A stretch of 64,000 bases of DNA from Pricia antarctica (GTDB lineage Bacteria; Bacteroidota; Bacteroidia; Flavobacteriales; Flavobacteriaceae), in the NCBI GenBank assembly GCA_011050085.1, contig DRGL01000023.1, forward strand, positions 124,001 through 188,000, in the 5' to 3' direction. Position numbers and translations under genes: made by a program. This document shows, in pieces, positions 15,339 to 24,147 of the stretch (positions are counted from its first letter, which is position 1; every line of letters begins with the position of its first letter). Below the pieces are notes generated by a model. The model saw only the letters and a list, made by a program, of their open reading frames with translations. It had not been told where the DNA came from and searched no databases.

Positions 15339-18173
15339 ATGAAATATTGTTTAGTCTGTTTGTTGCTTTTATCAGTAACCCTCACGGTCAATGCCCAAAG
15401 TAAGGGAAGTATCGTTGGAAAACTTACCGACAAGGAATTGAATGACGACCCGTTGCCCTTCGCCAATGTGGTTATAAAAGGTACTACCACAGGTACAACT
15501 TCTGATTTTGATGGCCTATTTGAAATCGCAGGTCTTGATCCGGCAACTGTTACCGTAGTTTTTAGCTATCTAGGGTATGAGACGGTAGAAATACCTAACG
15601 TGAAAGTTGAAGCAGGTAAAGTGACTACCGTAAATGTTCCGATGAGTGCTTCAGAAGGCGTTTCCTTGGATGAAGTCGTTGTAACCACGACTACCAGAAA
15701 AAATTCTGAGATTTCGGTATTGATCCAACAAAAAAAGGCTTCGATTATTCAAGAGGCCATAAGTGCCGAAGCTTTGACTCGAAAAGGAATAGACAATGCT
15801 GCAGCGGCCGTAGCTCAGATTTCAGGAGTTTCAAAGCAACAAGGTTCGAGCAACGTGTATGTAAGAGGTCTTGGCGACCGCTATCAGAGTACAACCTTGA
15901 ACGGGCTCGCGGTACCTTCTAATGATATCGACAAAAAAAACATTGACCTCTCATTATTTTCCTCTAATATCATTGAGAACGTTTCTATCAGCAAAACCTT
16001 TTCTCCTTCGGCATATGGTGATTTTGCAGCAGGTAATGTCGATATAAGTTCTACTCAGTATTCTGGAGATGGCTTTTTCGAGATAAATACCGGAGCAAGT
16101 TTTAATACAAGGGCAGTTGGAGAATGGAATTTTTTCCCTGTGCATAATGGGGTTAGCTCTCTTGGATATTGGAAAAGGTCGCCTACCTCTCAATATTCCC
16201 AAGTAGTTCAACATGGTGTCGACCCCACACAGGTAGGCTTTCCAGTAAACAGTTCTTTTAGTCTTGCCGGTGGCTATTCCTTTAATTTCAGCGAAACCTC
16301 ACGACTGAGCATTTTTGGAAATCTATCCTATTCCAATTCGTTTGAATTTTTACAGGGACTTTCCGCAAATTACTCGGCAACCGCTGATATTCTATTTCCG
16401 AATGTCGACCGCTACCAATACAATACCAATACCACCGGCATCGTGAATTTAGTCTATCGTATCGATGACAAGAATAAATTAAGAATAAATTCCATAGCTA
16501 TAAACGATTCAGGAAGTGATGTCGGATATTATGGAACGGAAGGTAATGGACTTGAAATTGATTTGGCCGAGGATGGCTATTACCAATTGAATTCGCAGTT
16601 TGATCAAAATATTATTTTTATAAATCAGTTGTTGGGTGACCATAAGTTAACCGATAAGCTTGATCTTTTTTGGGGCGCGGGGTATAACCTATCTTATGCC
16701 GACCAACCAGATCGTAGACGGGTAACGCTAGATATCGGGGAATTTACCGATGATGAGCAAACCAATTTTGTGCCAAATGTTCGTTTTATAACCAACAACA
16801 ACTTCGATAGTCAGCGATTTTTTCAAAATATCGATGATGAAGAATTTACCGGAAACTTTACGTTTAGCTATGACCTAGGGAATGACTCGAAAATTCGGTT
16901 GGGATATTCCGGAAGGAAAAAAACAAGAGATTTCCAATCCATTCGATATGGATATAATACCAATATCAATGACAACCTTTCTTCTTACGGCCCTATCGAT
17001 ATCGATAACTTTGATGCCCTTTTCAATACTGATAATTTTGCTCTTAGCTTAGATAACGACCCTGGTAACGATGTTTTCAATTTATTCGTTCTGAAGCCGG
17101 CACTGATGACTAACGACGTTATTTTCCCGCTTGGTGGTCCAAGGGATAATCTTCCTGGACTTCCAGAGAATATCTATTCGGGAGAGTTGACTACCCATGC
17201 CGGCTTTTTCGATTATCAATGGAAAATTGATGATCAGTGGTCAGCTACACCCGGTATTCGAATTGAAAACTACAACCAAAACGTAACCTACGATGTAATC
17301 AATGTAAACCCTGGAACCGTTGAGTTTTCTCAGACCGAGTTTTTACCAACGCTGAACCTTAAATACTCGCCAACGGATAAAAATAATTATAGGCTCGCTT
17401 TTAGTAGAACGGTATCCTTGCCGGAATTCAAGGAAGTTGCTCCTTTCGTTTTTGAGGATGTAACCCAGCAAGTTGGTGGTAACCCCGATCTATTAAATAC
17501 AATTTCGTCAATCTATAATTTAGACATTAAATGGGAAACCTTTCCATCGGAAGGTGAACTTATATCAGCTGCCATTTTTGGGAAGCTTATCTCAGACCCC
17601 GTCAACTTGGTTATTGCAAACGATGCAGCCAATACTCGACGATTTTTTAGAACCGGTGATCAAGCAGAGGCCATCGGTCTGGAAGTTGAGATAGCCAAAA
17701 CAATAGCTACATATGGAGAAAACAGTGCGCTTAAAATTGGAGCGAATGCATCATATCTCTATACGCATCAAGACTTAAAGCCTGTCGACGGCATTTTCAC
17801 CGCTAGTTTTCCAGACCGTTCTGAAGATCAGGTACAAGGGGCTTCACCATTTTTGGTAAATGGAGATATCACCTACAAAGGGGATTTTGAAAACTTCAAT
17901 TCCTCACTAACTCTTTCAGGAAGTTATTTCAATGATAGGATATTTGCTTTAGGGTCTTCAGGCCGCGGCAATCAAATTGAGAAAGGGGTTCCTACATTGA
18001 ATTTTTCATGGCTCAATGCAATTGGGGATAATTTTCAAATCAATCTAAAAGCAACTAACGTGCTTGACCCTTATATCAAAATAGTTCAAGAAAACACCAA
18101 TGACGGCACCGTAGATATTGAAACATTCAAGAGAGGAATGTCTATCGGACTCAGCTTTAAGTATATATATTAA
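15339..18173 (+). CDS. TonB-dependent receptor with CarboxypepD-regulatory-like domain
   Basis: The 944-residue outer-membrane transporter has a signal peptide (about residues 1-19, ending VNAQ) and an N-terminal carboxypeptidase-regulatory-like domain (about 25-105, with TDFDG-type turn TSDFDGLFEI). A plug domain follows (about 120-235, YVRGLGDRYQSTTLNG), then a long beta-barrel ending FKYIY. It imports a substrate across the outer membrane using TonB energy. No SusD gene follows. The next gene, 43 bases later, encodes a duplicated lipoprotein, a pairing that recurs in flavobacteria beside PhoBR-like genes. The upstream 11-bp repeats and the divergent PhoB-like regulator suggest induction by phosphate starvation, and so a phosphate-containing substrate; that is inference. 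Confidence 0.92.
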   Translation: MKYCLVCLLLLSVTLTVNAQSKGSIVGKLTDKELNDDPLPFANVVIKGTTTGTTSDFDGLFEIAGLDPATVTVVFSYLGYETVEIPNVKVEAGKVTTVNVPMSASEGVSLDEVVVTTTTRKNSEISVLIQQKKASIIQEAISAEALTRKGIDNAAAAVAQISGVSKQQGSSNVYVRGLGDRYQSTTLNGLAVPSNDIDKKNIDLSLFSSNIIENVSISKTFSPSAYGDFAAGNVDISSTQYSGDGFFEINTGASFNTRAVGEWNFFPVHNGVSSLGYWKRSPTSQYSQVVQHGVDPTQVGFPVNSSFSLAGGYSFNFSETSRLSIFGNLSYSNSFEFLQGLSANYSATADILFPNVDRYQYNTNTTGIVNLVYRIDDKNKLRINSIAINDSGSDVGYYGTEGNGLEIDLAEDGYYQLNSQFDQNIIFINQLLGDHKLTDKLDLFWGAGYNLSYADQPDRRRVTLDIGEFTDDEQTNFVPNVRFITNNNFDSQRFFQNIDDEEFTGNFTFSYDLGNDSKIRLGYSGRKKTRDFQSIRYGYNTNINDNLSSYGPIDIDNFDALFNTDNFALSLDNDPGNDVFNLFVLKPALMTNDVIFPLGGPRDNLPGLPENIYSGELTTHAGFFDYQWKIDDQWSATPGIRIENYNQNVTYDVINVNPGTVEFSQTEFLPTLNLKYSPTDKNNYRLAFSRTVSLPEFKEVAPFVFEDVTQQVGGNPDLLNTISSIYNLDIKWETFPSEGELISAAIFGKLISDPVNLVIANDAANTRRFFRTGDQAEAIGLEVEIAKTIATYGENSALKIGANASYLYTHQDLKPVDGIFTASFPDRSEDQVQGASPFLVNGDITYKGDFENFNSSLTLSGSYFNDRIFALGSSGRGNQIEKGVPTLNFSWLNAIGDNFQINLKATNVLDPYIKIVQENTNDGTVDIETFKRGMSIGLSFKYIY

Positions 18174-18216
18174 ATCTAAACACTAACAATTCAATATCAT
18201 TTTTAAATTTTAAACC

Positions 18217-20454
18217 ATGGGTAACACTACAAAAATTTTGCTACTAATTGTCATGCTAGCGGGCTTTACGGCCTGTGAAGATGACTCTAGTGATATTATT
18301 TTCAATGTCACTAATACAACGAACAATACTTCTGGTGAGGGTGGTAATCCTGAAGCAGGAACACCTACCGTCATAGAAATCGGAGGTGAACAGACAGCCG
18401 ATTTAAGTTTAGATGGACCTGGGAATAATGAGGAATACCTTTTGACAAGCCCTCTTATCATGCAGGCCGGAACAACATTGTCGATAGCCCCTGGTACTAC
18501 AATTAAATCAAGTGCAGGTACAGATGGCTACATTGCCATTTTGCAAGATGCAGAGATTCAGGCAGTCGGTACGCCCTCACAACCAATTATAATGACCTCT
18601 AACGATGCATCACCATCTGCCGGAAATTGGGGCGGACTTGTTTTACTTGGCAATGCGACCATCAATTCAGGGGCGACCGCTACTTCAGAAGTCGGCAATT
18701 ATACTTATGGTGGTACGGATGATGCAGATAGCTCTGGTAACATACAATATCTTCGTATAGAATATACTGGTGCGGCCATCAACTCTGAATCTGAGTTTAA
18801 CGGTATTTCATTTTACGGAGTAGGCAGCACAACCACTGTAGATTTCGTTGAAGTATTCGAAGGTGCCGATGACGGCGTCGAGTTCTTTGGTGGAACCGTT
18901 GAAGCTAGCCATGTAATTCTTAGAAATGCGCAAGACGATTCTTTAGATTGGACCGAAGGTTGGAGAGGCGGTATTACTGATCTTTATATCGAGACCAGTG
19001 CCGATTCGGATAAAGTTATTGAAGCCGATGGTAATGAAGACAACAATGAAGCGACACCGCTTTCATCACCTACGATTACCAACTTTACTGCGGTAGGTCT
19101 TGGGGCAGATCAAGGTGCAGAGGCCATTCGTTTGAGAAGGGGTACAGAAGCTACTATTGTCAATCTAGTATTGGATGGCTACGCAATTGGTTTTAATGTT
19201 GATGATCCTACCACAATAGACCATATATTAAACGGGGCCACTACGGTAACAGATGTGACCTTTATCGATATAACCACGAGATTGGAGAGTGACCCAAGTA
19301 CAAGTGCTACGGAAGCCACGGAAGGCAATCTATTTAGCGGAATTTCGAACGGTACCGGTACAGATGTTACATCTTGGTCAAATGGTTGGTCTACGCTTTC
19401 GGATCCTATTGCATCATCAGCAGAATTGACCGAATTAGGTGACGGCTCGGCAGACATCACTTTAAATGCCGGAACTACCTATACACTTTCAGGTGCATTG
19501 GTTATGCAATCTGGAACCACATTGACCATACCCGCGGGTACCGAAATACGCACGGCAGCAGGTGGAACCGATGTGTATATCGCTATACTGCAAGGTGCAA
19601 AAATCGATGCTCAAGGCACTGCAGATAATCCAATAGTAATTACATCAAATGCAAATAGCCCTGCAGCTGGTGACTGGGGCGGTCTGGTTATACTCGGTAA
19701 TGCAACTATCAATTCGGGCAGTACGGCTACTTCAGAAATAGGAAACCTTACTTATGGAGGCACTGATGACGCAGATAATTCAGGAATCTTGAGCTATATG
19801 CTGTTAGAATATACCGGAGCAGCTATAAACTCCGAGTCTGAATTCAACGGTATCTCATTCTATGCGGTAGGATCTGGTACAACGGTATCATTTATTCAAA
19901 TCAACGAAGGTGCTGATGACGGCGTAGAATTTTTTGGCGGCACAGTTAGCGGAACAAACATAGTGGTTACGAATGCTCAAGACGATTCAGTGGATTGGAC
20001 CGAAGGTTGGCGGGGTTCATTAACCGATGTATACGTTAAAACCAGCGCTGATTCTGACAAAGTGATAGAAGCTGACGGCAATGAAGACAATAACGCCGCA
20101 ACCCCTTTATCTAGTCCGACATTAACTAATTTTACGGCAGTTGGTATTGGCGCTGCACAAGGTGCTGAAGCTATCCGACTACGCAGAGGTACTGAAGCCG
20201 TTTTTAACAATCTCTTTTTACAGGGTTATGCCACAGGTTTTAACATTGACGATCCTTTGACCGCCGATGCCATTGTCAATGATATATCCAATGTGGTGGA
20301 CGTTACTTTTGATGATGTGACCATTAATTTTGAAAGTGATGCCGCAACTAATACTACTACGCCCGTCGAAGGCGATTTTATTACCGGTGTCGGTAACGGA
20401 ACACAAACGGATATTGCCACTTGGGGATTAGGATGGACGGTTGGAATTAACTAA
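18217..20454 (+). CDS. Large lipoprotein with tandemly duplicated beta-helix-like domain, TonB-receptor partner
   Basis: The 745-residue product has a lipoprotein signal (hydrophobic 7-19, lipobox FTAC with cysteine 20), an Asn/Thr/Gly-rich linker to about residue 60 and then two copies of one ~315-residue domain, offset by 348 residues. Matching segments include LIMQAGTTL / LVMQSGTTL, NWGGLVLLGNATINSG / DWGGLVILGNATINSG, EGADDGVEFFGGTV in both, and DWTEGWRG in both. Alternating short hydrophobic stretches and G/N/D turns suggest a right-handed beta-helix; acidic DD and DGNEDNN clusters could bind calcium. It probably sits on the cell surface beside the TonB receptor 43 bases upstream, possibly capturing its substrate. 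A hairpin terminator follows. I do not know a biochemical function for this family. Confidence 0.85.
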   Translation: MGNTTKILLLIVMLAGFTACEDDSSDIIFNVTNTTNNTSGEGGNPEAGTPTVIEIGGEQTADLSLDGPGNNEEYLLTSPLIMQAGTTLSIAPGTTIKSSAGTDGYIAILQDAEIQAVGTPSQPIIMTSNDASPSAGNWGGLVLLGNATINSGATATSEVGNYTYGGTDDADSSGNIQYLRIEYTGAAINSESEFNGISFYGVGSTTTVDFVEVFEGADDGVEFFGGTVEASHVILRNAQDDSLDWTEGWRGGITDLYIETSADSDKVIEADGNEDNNEATPLSSPTITNFTAVGLGADQGAEAIRLRRGTEATIVNLVLDGYAIGFNVDDPTTIDHILNGATTVTDVTFIDITTRLESDPSTSATEATEGNLFSGISNGTGTDVTSWSNGWSTLSDPIASSAELTELGDGSADITLNAGTTYTLSGALVMQSGTTLTIPAGTEIRTAAGGTDVYIAILQGAKIDAQGTADNPIVITSNANSPAAGDWGGLVILGNATINSGSTATSEIGNLTYGGTDDADNSGILSYMLLEYTGAAINSESEFNGISFYAVGSGTTVSFIQINEGADDGVEFFGGTVSGTNIVVTNAQDDSVDWTEGWRGSLTDVYVKTSADSDKVIEADGNEDNNAATPLSSPTLTNFTAVGIGAAQGAEAIRLRRGTEAVFNNLFLQGYATGFNIDDPLTADAIVNDISNVVDVTFDDVTINFESDAATNTTTPVEGDFITGVGNGTQTDIATWGLGWTVGIN
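18454..19398 (+). repeat. Internal domain duplication, copy 1
   Basis: This is the first copy of the domain repeated within the lipoprotein gene (residues about 80-394). It starts at LIMQAGTTL and ends near DVTSWSNGW. The DNA has diverged at synonymous positions, so the duplication is not recent. Confidence 0.85.
19498..20442 (+). repeat. Internal domain duplication, copy 2
   Basis: This is the second copy, 1044 bases after the first (residues about 428-742). It starts at LVMQSGTTL and ends near DIATWGLGW, with only about one residue of net length difference from copy 1 over the whole span. Confidence 0.85.
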
Positions 20455-20499
20455 ACCAATTTACCCCTTTTAAATAAGATTATTTTGACATTATAACAC

Positions 20500-20540
20500 A
20501 GGCCCACTTAGAAAAACTCTTAGTGGGCCTATTTCATTTC
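20500..20540 (+). terminator. Rho-independent-type terminator after the lipoprotein gene
   Basis: AGGCCCACT at 20500-20508 pairs perfectly with AGTGGGCCT at 20522-20530 around a 13-base loop and is followed by a T-rich run (ATTTCATTTC). It lies 46 bases after the lipoprotein stop codon and would end the receptor-lipoprotein transcript. Confidence 0.8.
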
Positions 20541-20743
20541 GGGCTTTCCATAAAAAAGGTAAAACTAGCGATTCCACATAATGGTTTAGAAAATAAAGCG
20601 AAATTCACTTTTATCAATTTAAACTGAGTTAATCTCATAAAAACCAATTCAACATTATATTTCAAAAGCCTAAGGGACATGTTGTTTAACCTATAATTCG
20701 TACCATTAATACAGTCACCGCAACGGACTTCGAGCAAATTTAT

Positions 20744-20751
20744 TATATTTG
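20744..20751 (+). promoter_or_regulatory. Bacteroidota -7 promoter element (TATATTTG)
   Basis: TATATTTG matches the TAnnTTTG -7 consensus of the Bacteroidota primary sigma factor and lies 28 bases before the ATG of the first sorting-domain protein. A good -33 TTTG is not visible at the usual spacing. Confidence 0.5.
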
Positions 20752-20778
20752 CGGTACGTTTTTTGAACGAAACTGCTT

Positions 20779-21087
20779 ATGAAGCACCTCTACCTTGTTA
20801 TCGCTTTACTAACCTTATCTTTTAGTTATGGGCAAAACGCCAGTGCAAATGGCGAAATCAAGGGGTTCAAACTCTATCCAAATCCTGTGGCAGATGGTAA
20901 GGTGTATATAAGCACAAATGAAAATGCCACAAAACAAATCTCCATTTACGATGTTCTGGGAACCCAAGTACTTGAGATCAGCATAACGGGGGACGAGCTT
21001 TTCATTTCAGAACTTGATGCAGGTGTTTATGTACTACGCGTCTTTCAAAATAATAAAGTCGCTACACGAAAGCTAATTGTCCGATAG
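20779..21087 (+). CDS. Small protein consisting of signal peptide plus T9SS type A sorting domain
   Basis: The 102-residue product has a signal peptide (about 1-18, ending SFSYGQ) and then, after about 10 residues, a complete type A C-terminal T9SS sorting domain: KLYPNPVADGKVYI, QISIYDVLGTQVLE, LDAGVYVLRVF and the basic end ATRKLIVR. Normally this domain is the tail of a large secreted protein and directs it through the type IX system; here there is no cargo. It could be a surface-attached peptide, a decoy or leftover of a larger gene. A similar gene lies 420 bases downstream, with a decayed third copy between. Confidence 0.85.
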   Translation: MKHLYLVIALLTLSFSYGQNASANGEIKGFKLYPNPVADGKVYISTNENATKQISIYDVLGTQVLEISITGDELFISELDAGVYVLRVFQNNKVATRKLIVR

Positions 21088-21507
21088 TTCCGTGCTATTC
21101 CACTAGTATCCTTCTTATTTTTCTTCTTCTTCATCTTAAAATAAGTGTTAACCCGAATTATCACCTTCACAAAATCTTGCTTCACAGCTTTACTATTCAG
21201 CTATACCGTAATAATCGCAACTCAAGAATAATTCCATGTACTAGACAAAGAAATTAGTACACCGAGATATACTTTAAAATTCCGAGTCTTAAGCTTTACG
21301 AATCCTTTAATCCTAAACTTGATTGAACCAACCCCATTCAATAGAGGAATCAATTTCGGTGAAGTATAAAAATAGATTAAATACAGTAGTTTATATTCTT
21401 CACCTACAAAATATTACGTTTCACAACATTATTATCTTGTAAGTAAATCCTTTCGCTAATTTTACGTAACGAACTCATCTAGAGCTCACGACCCCAAATC
21501 GCTACGT
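21088..21507. other. Gap between two sorting-domain genes, mostly relic DNA
   Basis: About 420 bases contain no intact gene. The central part (21291-21424) aligns base for base with the downstream sorting-domain gene and is annotated separately as a decayed copy; the rest shows nothing recognisable. Confidence 0.6.
21291..21424 (+). pseudogene. Decayed third copy of a T9SS sorting-domain mini-gene
   Basis: Three anchors match the gene at 21508 in the same order and spacing. AAGCTTTA-CGAATCCT at 21291 matches AAGCTTTATCCGAATCCT at 21613 (codons of KLYPNP). TTCGGTGAAGTA at about 21356 matches TTCGGCGAAGTA (codons FGEV), with AGATTAAAT against AGATCAAATT just after. GTTTCAC at 21418 matches GTTTCAC at 21748. 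The span is 134 bases against 142 in the intact gene, and the frame is broken by small deletions and stops. This is a by-eye alignment. Confidence 0.62.
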
Positions 21508-21831
21508 ATGAGAATATTTTACTTTAGCTTGTTTTTGCTGTTGACGTTTACGTTAACCGCTCAAGAGCCCGCTGACTTTTTAAATGGGCGAAAATTAGGC
21601 ACTTCAGAAGTTAAGCTTTATCCGAATCCTACGTTCGGAGGTGTAGTGAACATTCTTACCCAAGCGAATGCCGATAAAGAAATTACAGTTTATGATGTGT
21701 TCGGCGAAGTAGTATTAAAAGATCAAATTAACGGAAAAACGCTGGACGTTTCACGATTGGCACCTGGAGTATATGTATTACAAATTAGTGAAGGTCAACA
21801 AACAATTACTAGAAAATTGGTAGTCAAATAG
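21508..21831 (+). CDS. Second small protein consisting of signal peptide plus T9SS type A sorting domain
   Basis: The 107-residue product resembles the protein encoded at 20779: a signal peptide (about 1-19, ending LTAQ), a short linker, then a full type A sorting domain with VKLYPNPTFGGVVNI, EITVYDVFGEVVLK, LAPGVYVLQIS and TRKLVVK. As with its neighbour there is no cargo domain. A strong hairpin between it and the convergent FKBP gene probably ends both transcripts. Function unknown. Confidence 0.85.
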   Translation: MRIFYFSLFLLLTFTLTAQEPADFLNGRKLGTSEVKLYPNPTFGGVVNILTQANADKEITVYDVFGEVVLKDQINGKTLDVSRLAPGVYVLQISEGQQTITRKLVVK

Positions 21832-21938
21832 CAATTACGGTTCAGTAAAAAACAGGCTTGGAATAATTAAACTGAAAGTAGCTGTTTATCCTAAAAAAGG
21901 AAAAGAAAATTACAAACAACAACCCGATTTCAATAACC

Positions 21939-21969
21939 AAAAAAAGCACCCTATTATGGGTGCTTTTTT
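21939..21969. terminator. Bidirectional hairpin terminator
   Basis: AAAAAGCACCC pairs with GGGTGCTTTTT around a six-base loop (TATTAT). The A run on one side and T run on the other make it a terminator in both directions, between the convergent sorting-domain gene (ends 21831) and the FKBP gene (ends 21990). Confidence 0.88.
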
Positions 21970-21989
21970 ATTCCTTTTACCAATAAAAT

Positions 21990-22421
21990 CTATAGAATCT
22001 CTACTACTTCAAGCTCGAAAGTTAAATCTTTACCGGCCAAGGGGTGATTGCCATCGACAACTATAGTTTCATCCTTTACATCTTTGACGATAAGGTTGAT
22101 TTCTTTGCCGTCTTGCGTTTGGGAAGTTAATCCCATACCGACTTCAGGCTTTATATTTTCGGGAAGCTGATTTTTAGGTACTTCTTGTACCAACTCTTTC
22201 CGGATTTCTCCGTAAGCTTTCTCCTTACTTATGTTAATCGTTTTCTTTTCATTGACTTTCATGTTGATGACACCATCTTCAAATCCGGGTATCAACTGAC
22301 CTTGACCCATAGTGAACTTTAAAGGTTCGCCGCGTTCGACCGAGCTATCGAATACTTGCCCGTCATCTAACTTTCCTGTGTAATGTACTTTTACGGTGTC
22401 GTCTTTTTTTACTTGACTCAT
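21990..22421 (-). CDS. FKBP-type peptidyl-prolyl isomerase, SlyD-like
   Basis: The 143-residue protein has the SlyD arrangement: an FKBP domain start VKVHYTGKLDDGQVFDSS, the phrase QLIPGFEDGVINMKVNEKK in shortened form, an inserted-flap (IF) chaperone domain in the middle (about 70-125), then return to the FKBP fold with NHPLAGKDLTFELEV at the end. It catalyses proline isomerisation and probably acts as a cytosolic folding helper; no signal peptide is present. The histidine-rich metal-binding tail of E. coli SlyD is absent. It is a single-gene unit. Confidence 0.92.
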   Translation of the reverse strand: MSQVKKDDTVKVHYTGKLDDGQVFDSSVERGEPLKFTMGQGQLIPGFEDGVINMKVNEKKTINISKEKAYGEIRKELVQEVPKNQLPENIKPEVGMGLTSQTQDGKEINLIVKDVKDETIVVDGNHPLAGKDLTFELEVVEIL

Positions 22422-22691
22422 ACTTTTGTTTTTGTTGAAGTCTAAACTACCTCATTAGTTAAAACTCACATTAACTGTAAGTGATTTTCACAATGTATGG
22501 GGTCTAGTGTGCATAGCCAAATGATTGGAGGGTAAAAGGCCCTCATTTAATAAAAATTAACGTTAATGTGCTTAAAGGTTAAAAGGATTAACATAATTGT
22601 AGTTGGTTTATACCTGGTTCATTCTATTCGGATAGGTTATTACTACTTTTGCCATCGTGACATCCGTTAAAAGTTTGATAGATTTTACGCG

Positions 22692-23693
22692 ATGGGAAGA
22701 TTGTTTAAGATGGATATGAATACGGATAGAATATTTGAAATTAAAACGAAGACGGCATTCGAGGCAATGGCCTTAACAATCTTTAGGAAGCAATATGCCA
22801 AAAACCCGGTCTATCGTGAATTTTGCGACTATCTAGGTACAAAACTAACAGAGGTACGTAAACTTACGGACATCCCTTTTTTACCTATTGGTTTTTTTAA
22901 ATCAAGGGAAATTATAACCCAAGGTGAAAAAAGCGAGGTGATATTTACCAGTAGCGGGACAACGGGAAATTTGACCAGCAAACATTTAGTAAGTGATCTT
23001 CGAATATATGAACAGAGCTTTCATAAAGCCTTTCAACATTTTTATGGTAACGTAACCGACTATTGTGTACTAGCTCTACTTCCATCGTATCTTGAACGCC
23101 AAGGTTCTTCATTAATATATATGGTCGACGCCCTTATCAAACAGAGCGGGTACGAAAAAAGTGGTTTTTATCTGGATAATATAAAAGAATTAAAGACCGA
23201 ACTGCAACAACTTGAGGCCGCGGGCATAAAAACGCTGTTAATCGGTGTATCTTTTGCATTACTTGATATGGCGGAAAAATATCCCATGAAGCTACATAAT
23301 ACTATTATTATGGAAACAGGCGGAATGAAGGGCCGCAGAAAAGAACTCATTCGCAGTGAGCTCCATCGTGTTTTAAGATCAGGCTTCGGTGTTGAAAAAA
23401 TACATTCGGAATATGGGATGACAGAACTATTATCACAAGCCTATTCTAATGGAAATGGAAGCTTTGAAACGCCACCATGGATGAAGGTGATGATTCGCGA
23501 TACCGAAGACCCATTAACGTATCAGCCTACAGAAAAGACCGGAGGCATAAACATTATCGACTTGGCCAATGTTAATTCTTGCGCCTTTATCGCTACCCAA
23601 GATTTAGGCAAAATGCATGAAGATGGCAGTTTCGAGATACTCGGCCGATTCGACAATTCAGATATCAGGGGGTGTAACCTAATGGTACTTTGA
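22692..23693 (+). CDS. LuxE/PaaK-like acyl-activating protein
   Basis: The 333-residue protein resembles LuxE-type acyl-protein synthetases and PaaK-like adenylate-forming enzymes: an N-terminal PFLPIGFFKS segment, the ATP/AMP-binding motif IFTSSGTTG (about 97-105), an EYGMTEL motif (about 240-246) where adenylating enzymes have YGxTE, and a C-terminal motif with DLGKM / GRFDNSDIRGC. It is short for a PaaK, as in LuxE. Such proteins activate a carboxylic acid; the acid here is unknown, and there is no lux operon nearby. ATGs at 22710 and 22716 are also possible starts and would remove six or eight residues. Upstream is a 270-base regulatory gap. Confidence 0.82.
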   Translation: MGRLFKMDMNTDRIFEIKTKTAFEAMALTIFRKQYAKNPVYREFCDYLGTKLTEVRKLTDIPFLPIGFFKSREIITQGEKSEVIFTSSGTTGNLTSKHLVSDLRIYEQSFHKAFQHFYGNVTDYCVLALLPSYLERQGSSLIYMVDALIKQSGYEKSGFYLDNIKELKTELQQLEAAGIKTLLIGVSFALLDMAEKYPMKLHNTIIMETGGMKGRRKELIRSELHRVLRSGFGVEKIHSEYGMTELLSQAYSNGNGSFETPPWMKVMIRDTEDPLTYQPTEKTGGINIIDLANVNSCAFIATQDLGKMHEDGSFEILGRFDNSDIRGCNLMVL

Positions 23694-23777
23694 GCCTTTT
23701 GCAGTCGTGATTAACCGCGTTTCTTGGAAAAGAAATCTTTGTATATTTAACCCCACACAGCAAAAGTCCCCATTTCT

Positions 23778-24143
23778 ATGAAGCCCATTAACTTAAAACA
23801 AAAACAAGCCGCTTTTGCTGATCAATGGCATCCGCAACAGATAGCTATTGTTGATGATATGCAAGTACTTCTCGCTAAAGTTCAGGGCGAGTTCGTTTGG
23901 CATGCCCACGAGAACGAAGATGAACTTTTTCAGGTATTGAAGGGTACCTTATACATGCAGTTCCGTGATCGAACGGAAACCGTTCGGGAGGGTGAAATCA
24001 TTGTTGTGCCAAAAGGCGTTGAACATTGCCCGTCGACAAGAAACGGCGAAGAAGTAGAAATTTTATTGTTTGAAAAACTGAACACGGCCCATACCGGTGG
24101 GGTGACGCATGAACTGACACAAACCAACTATCCGAAGTTATAA
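23778..24143 (+). CDS. Cupin-domain protein
   Basis: The 121-residue single-domain cupin has both metal-binding motifs: WHAHENEDELFQVLKG (two histidines and a glutamate) and, about 30 residues later, PKGVEHCPST with the third histidine. Small cupins of this class bind a metal and may be isomerases, dioxygenases or sugar-binding proteins; the sequence does not decide which. The gene is followed after four bases by a 2-hydroxyacid dehydrogenase gene, with which it must be cotranscribed. Confidence 0.88.
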   Translation: MKPINLKQKQAAFADQWHPQQIAIVDDMQVLLAKVQGEFVWHAHENEDELFQVLKGTLYMQFRDRTETVREGEIIVVPKGVEHCPSTRNGEEVEILLFEKLNTAHTGGVTHELTQTNYPKL

Positions 24144-24147
24144 ATAC

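Noticed and set aside
15239-22566. AACGTTAA word in two intergenic regions (about 15239 and 22559)
   Set aside because: An 8-base word is expected to recur by chance in this much DNA, and no common regulator is implied.
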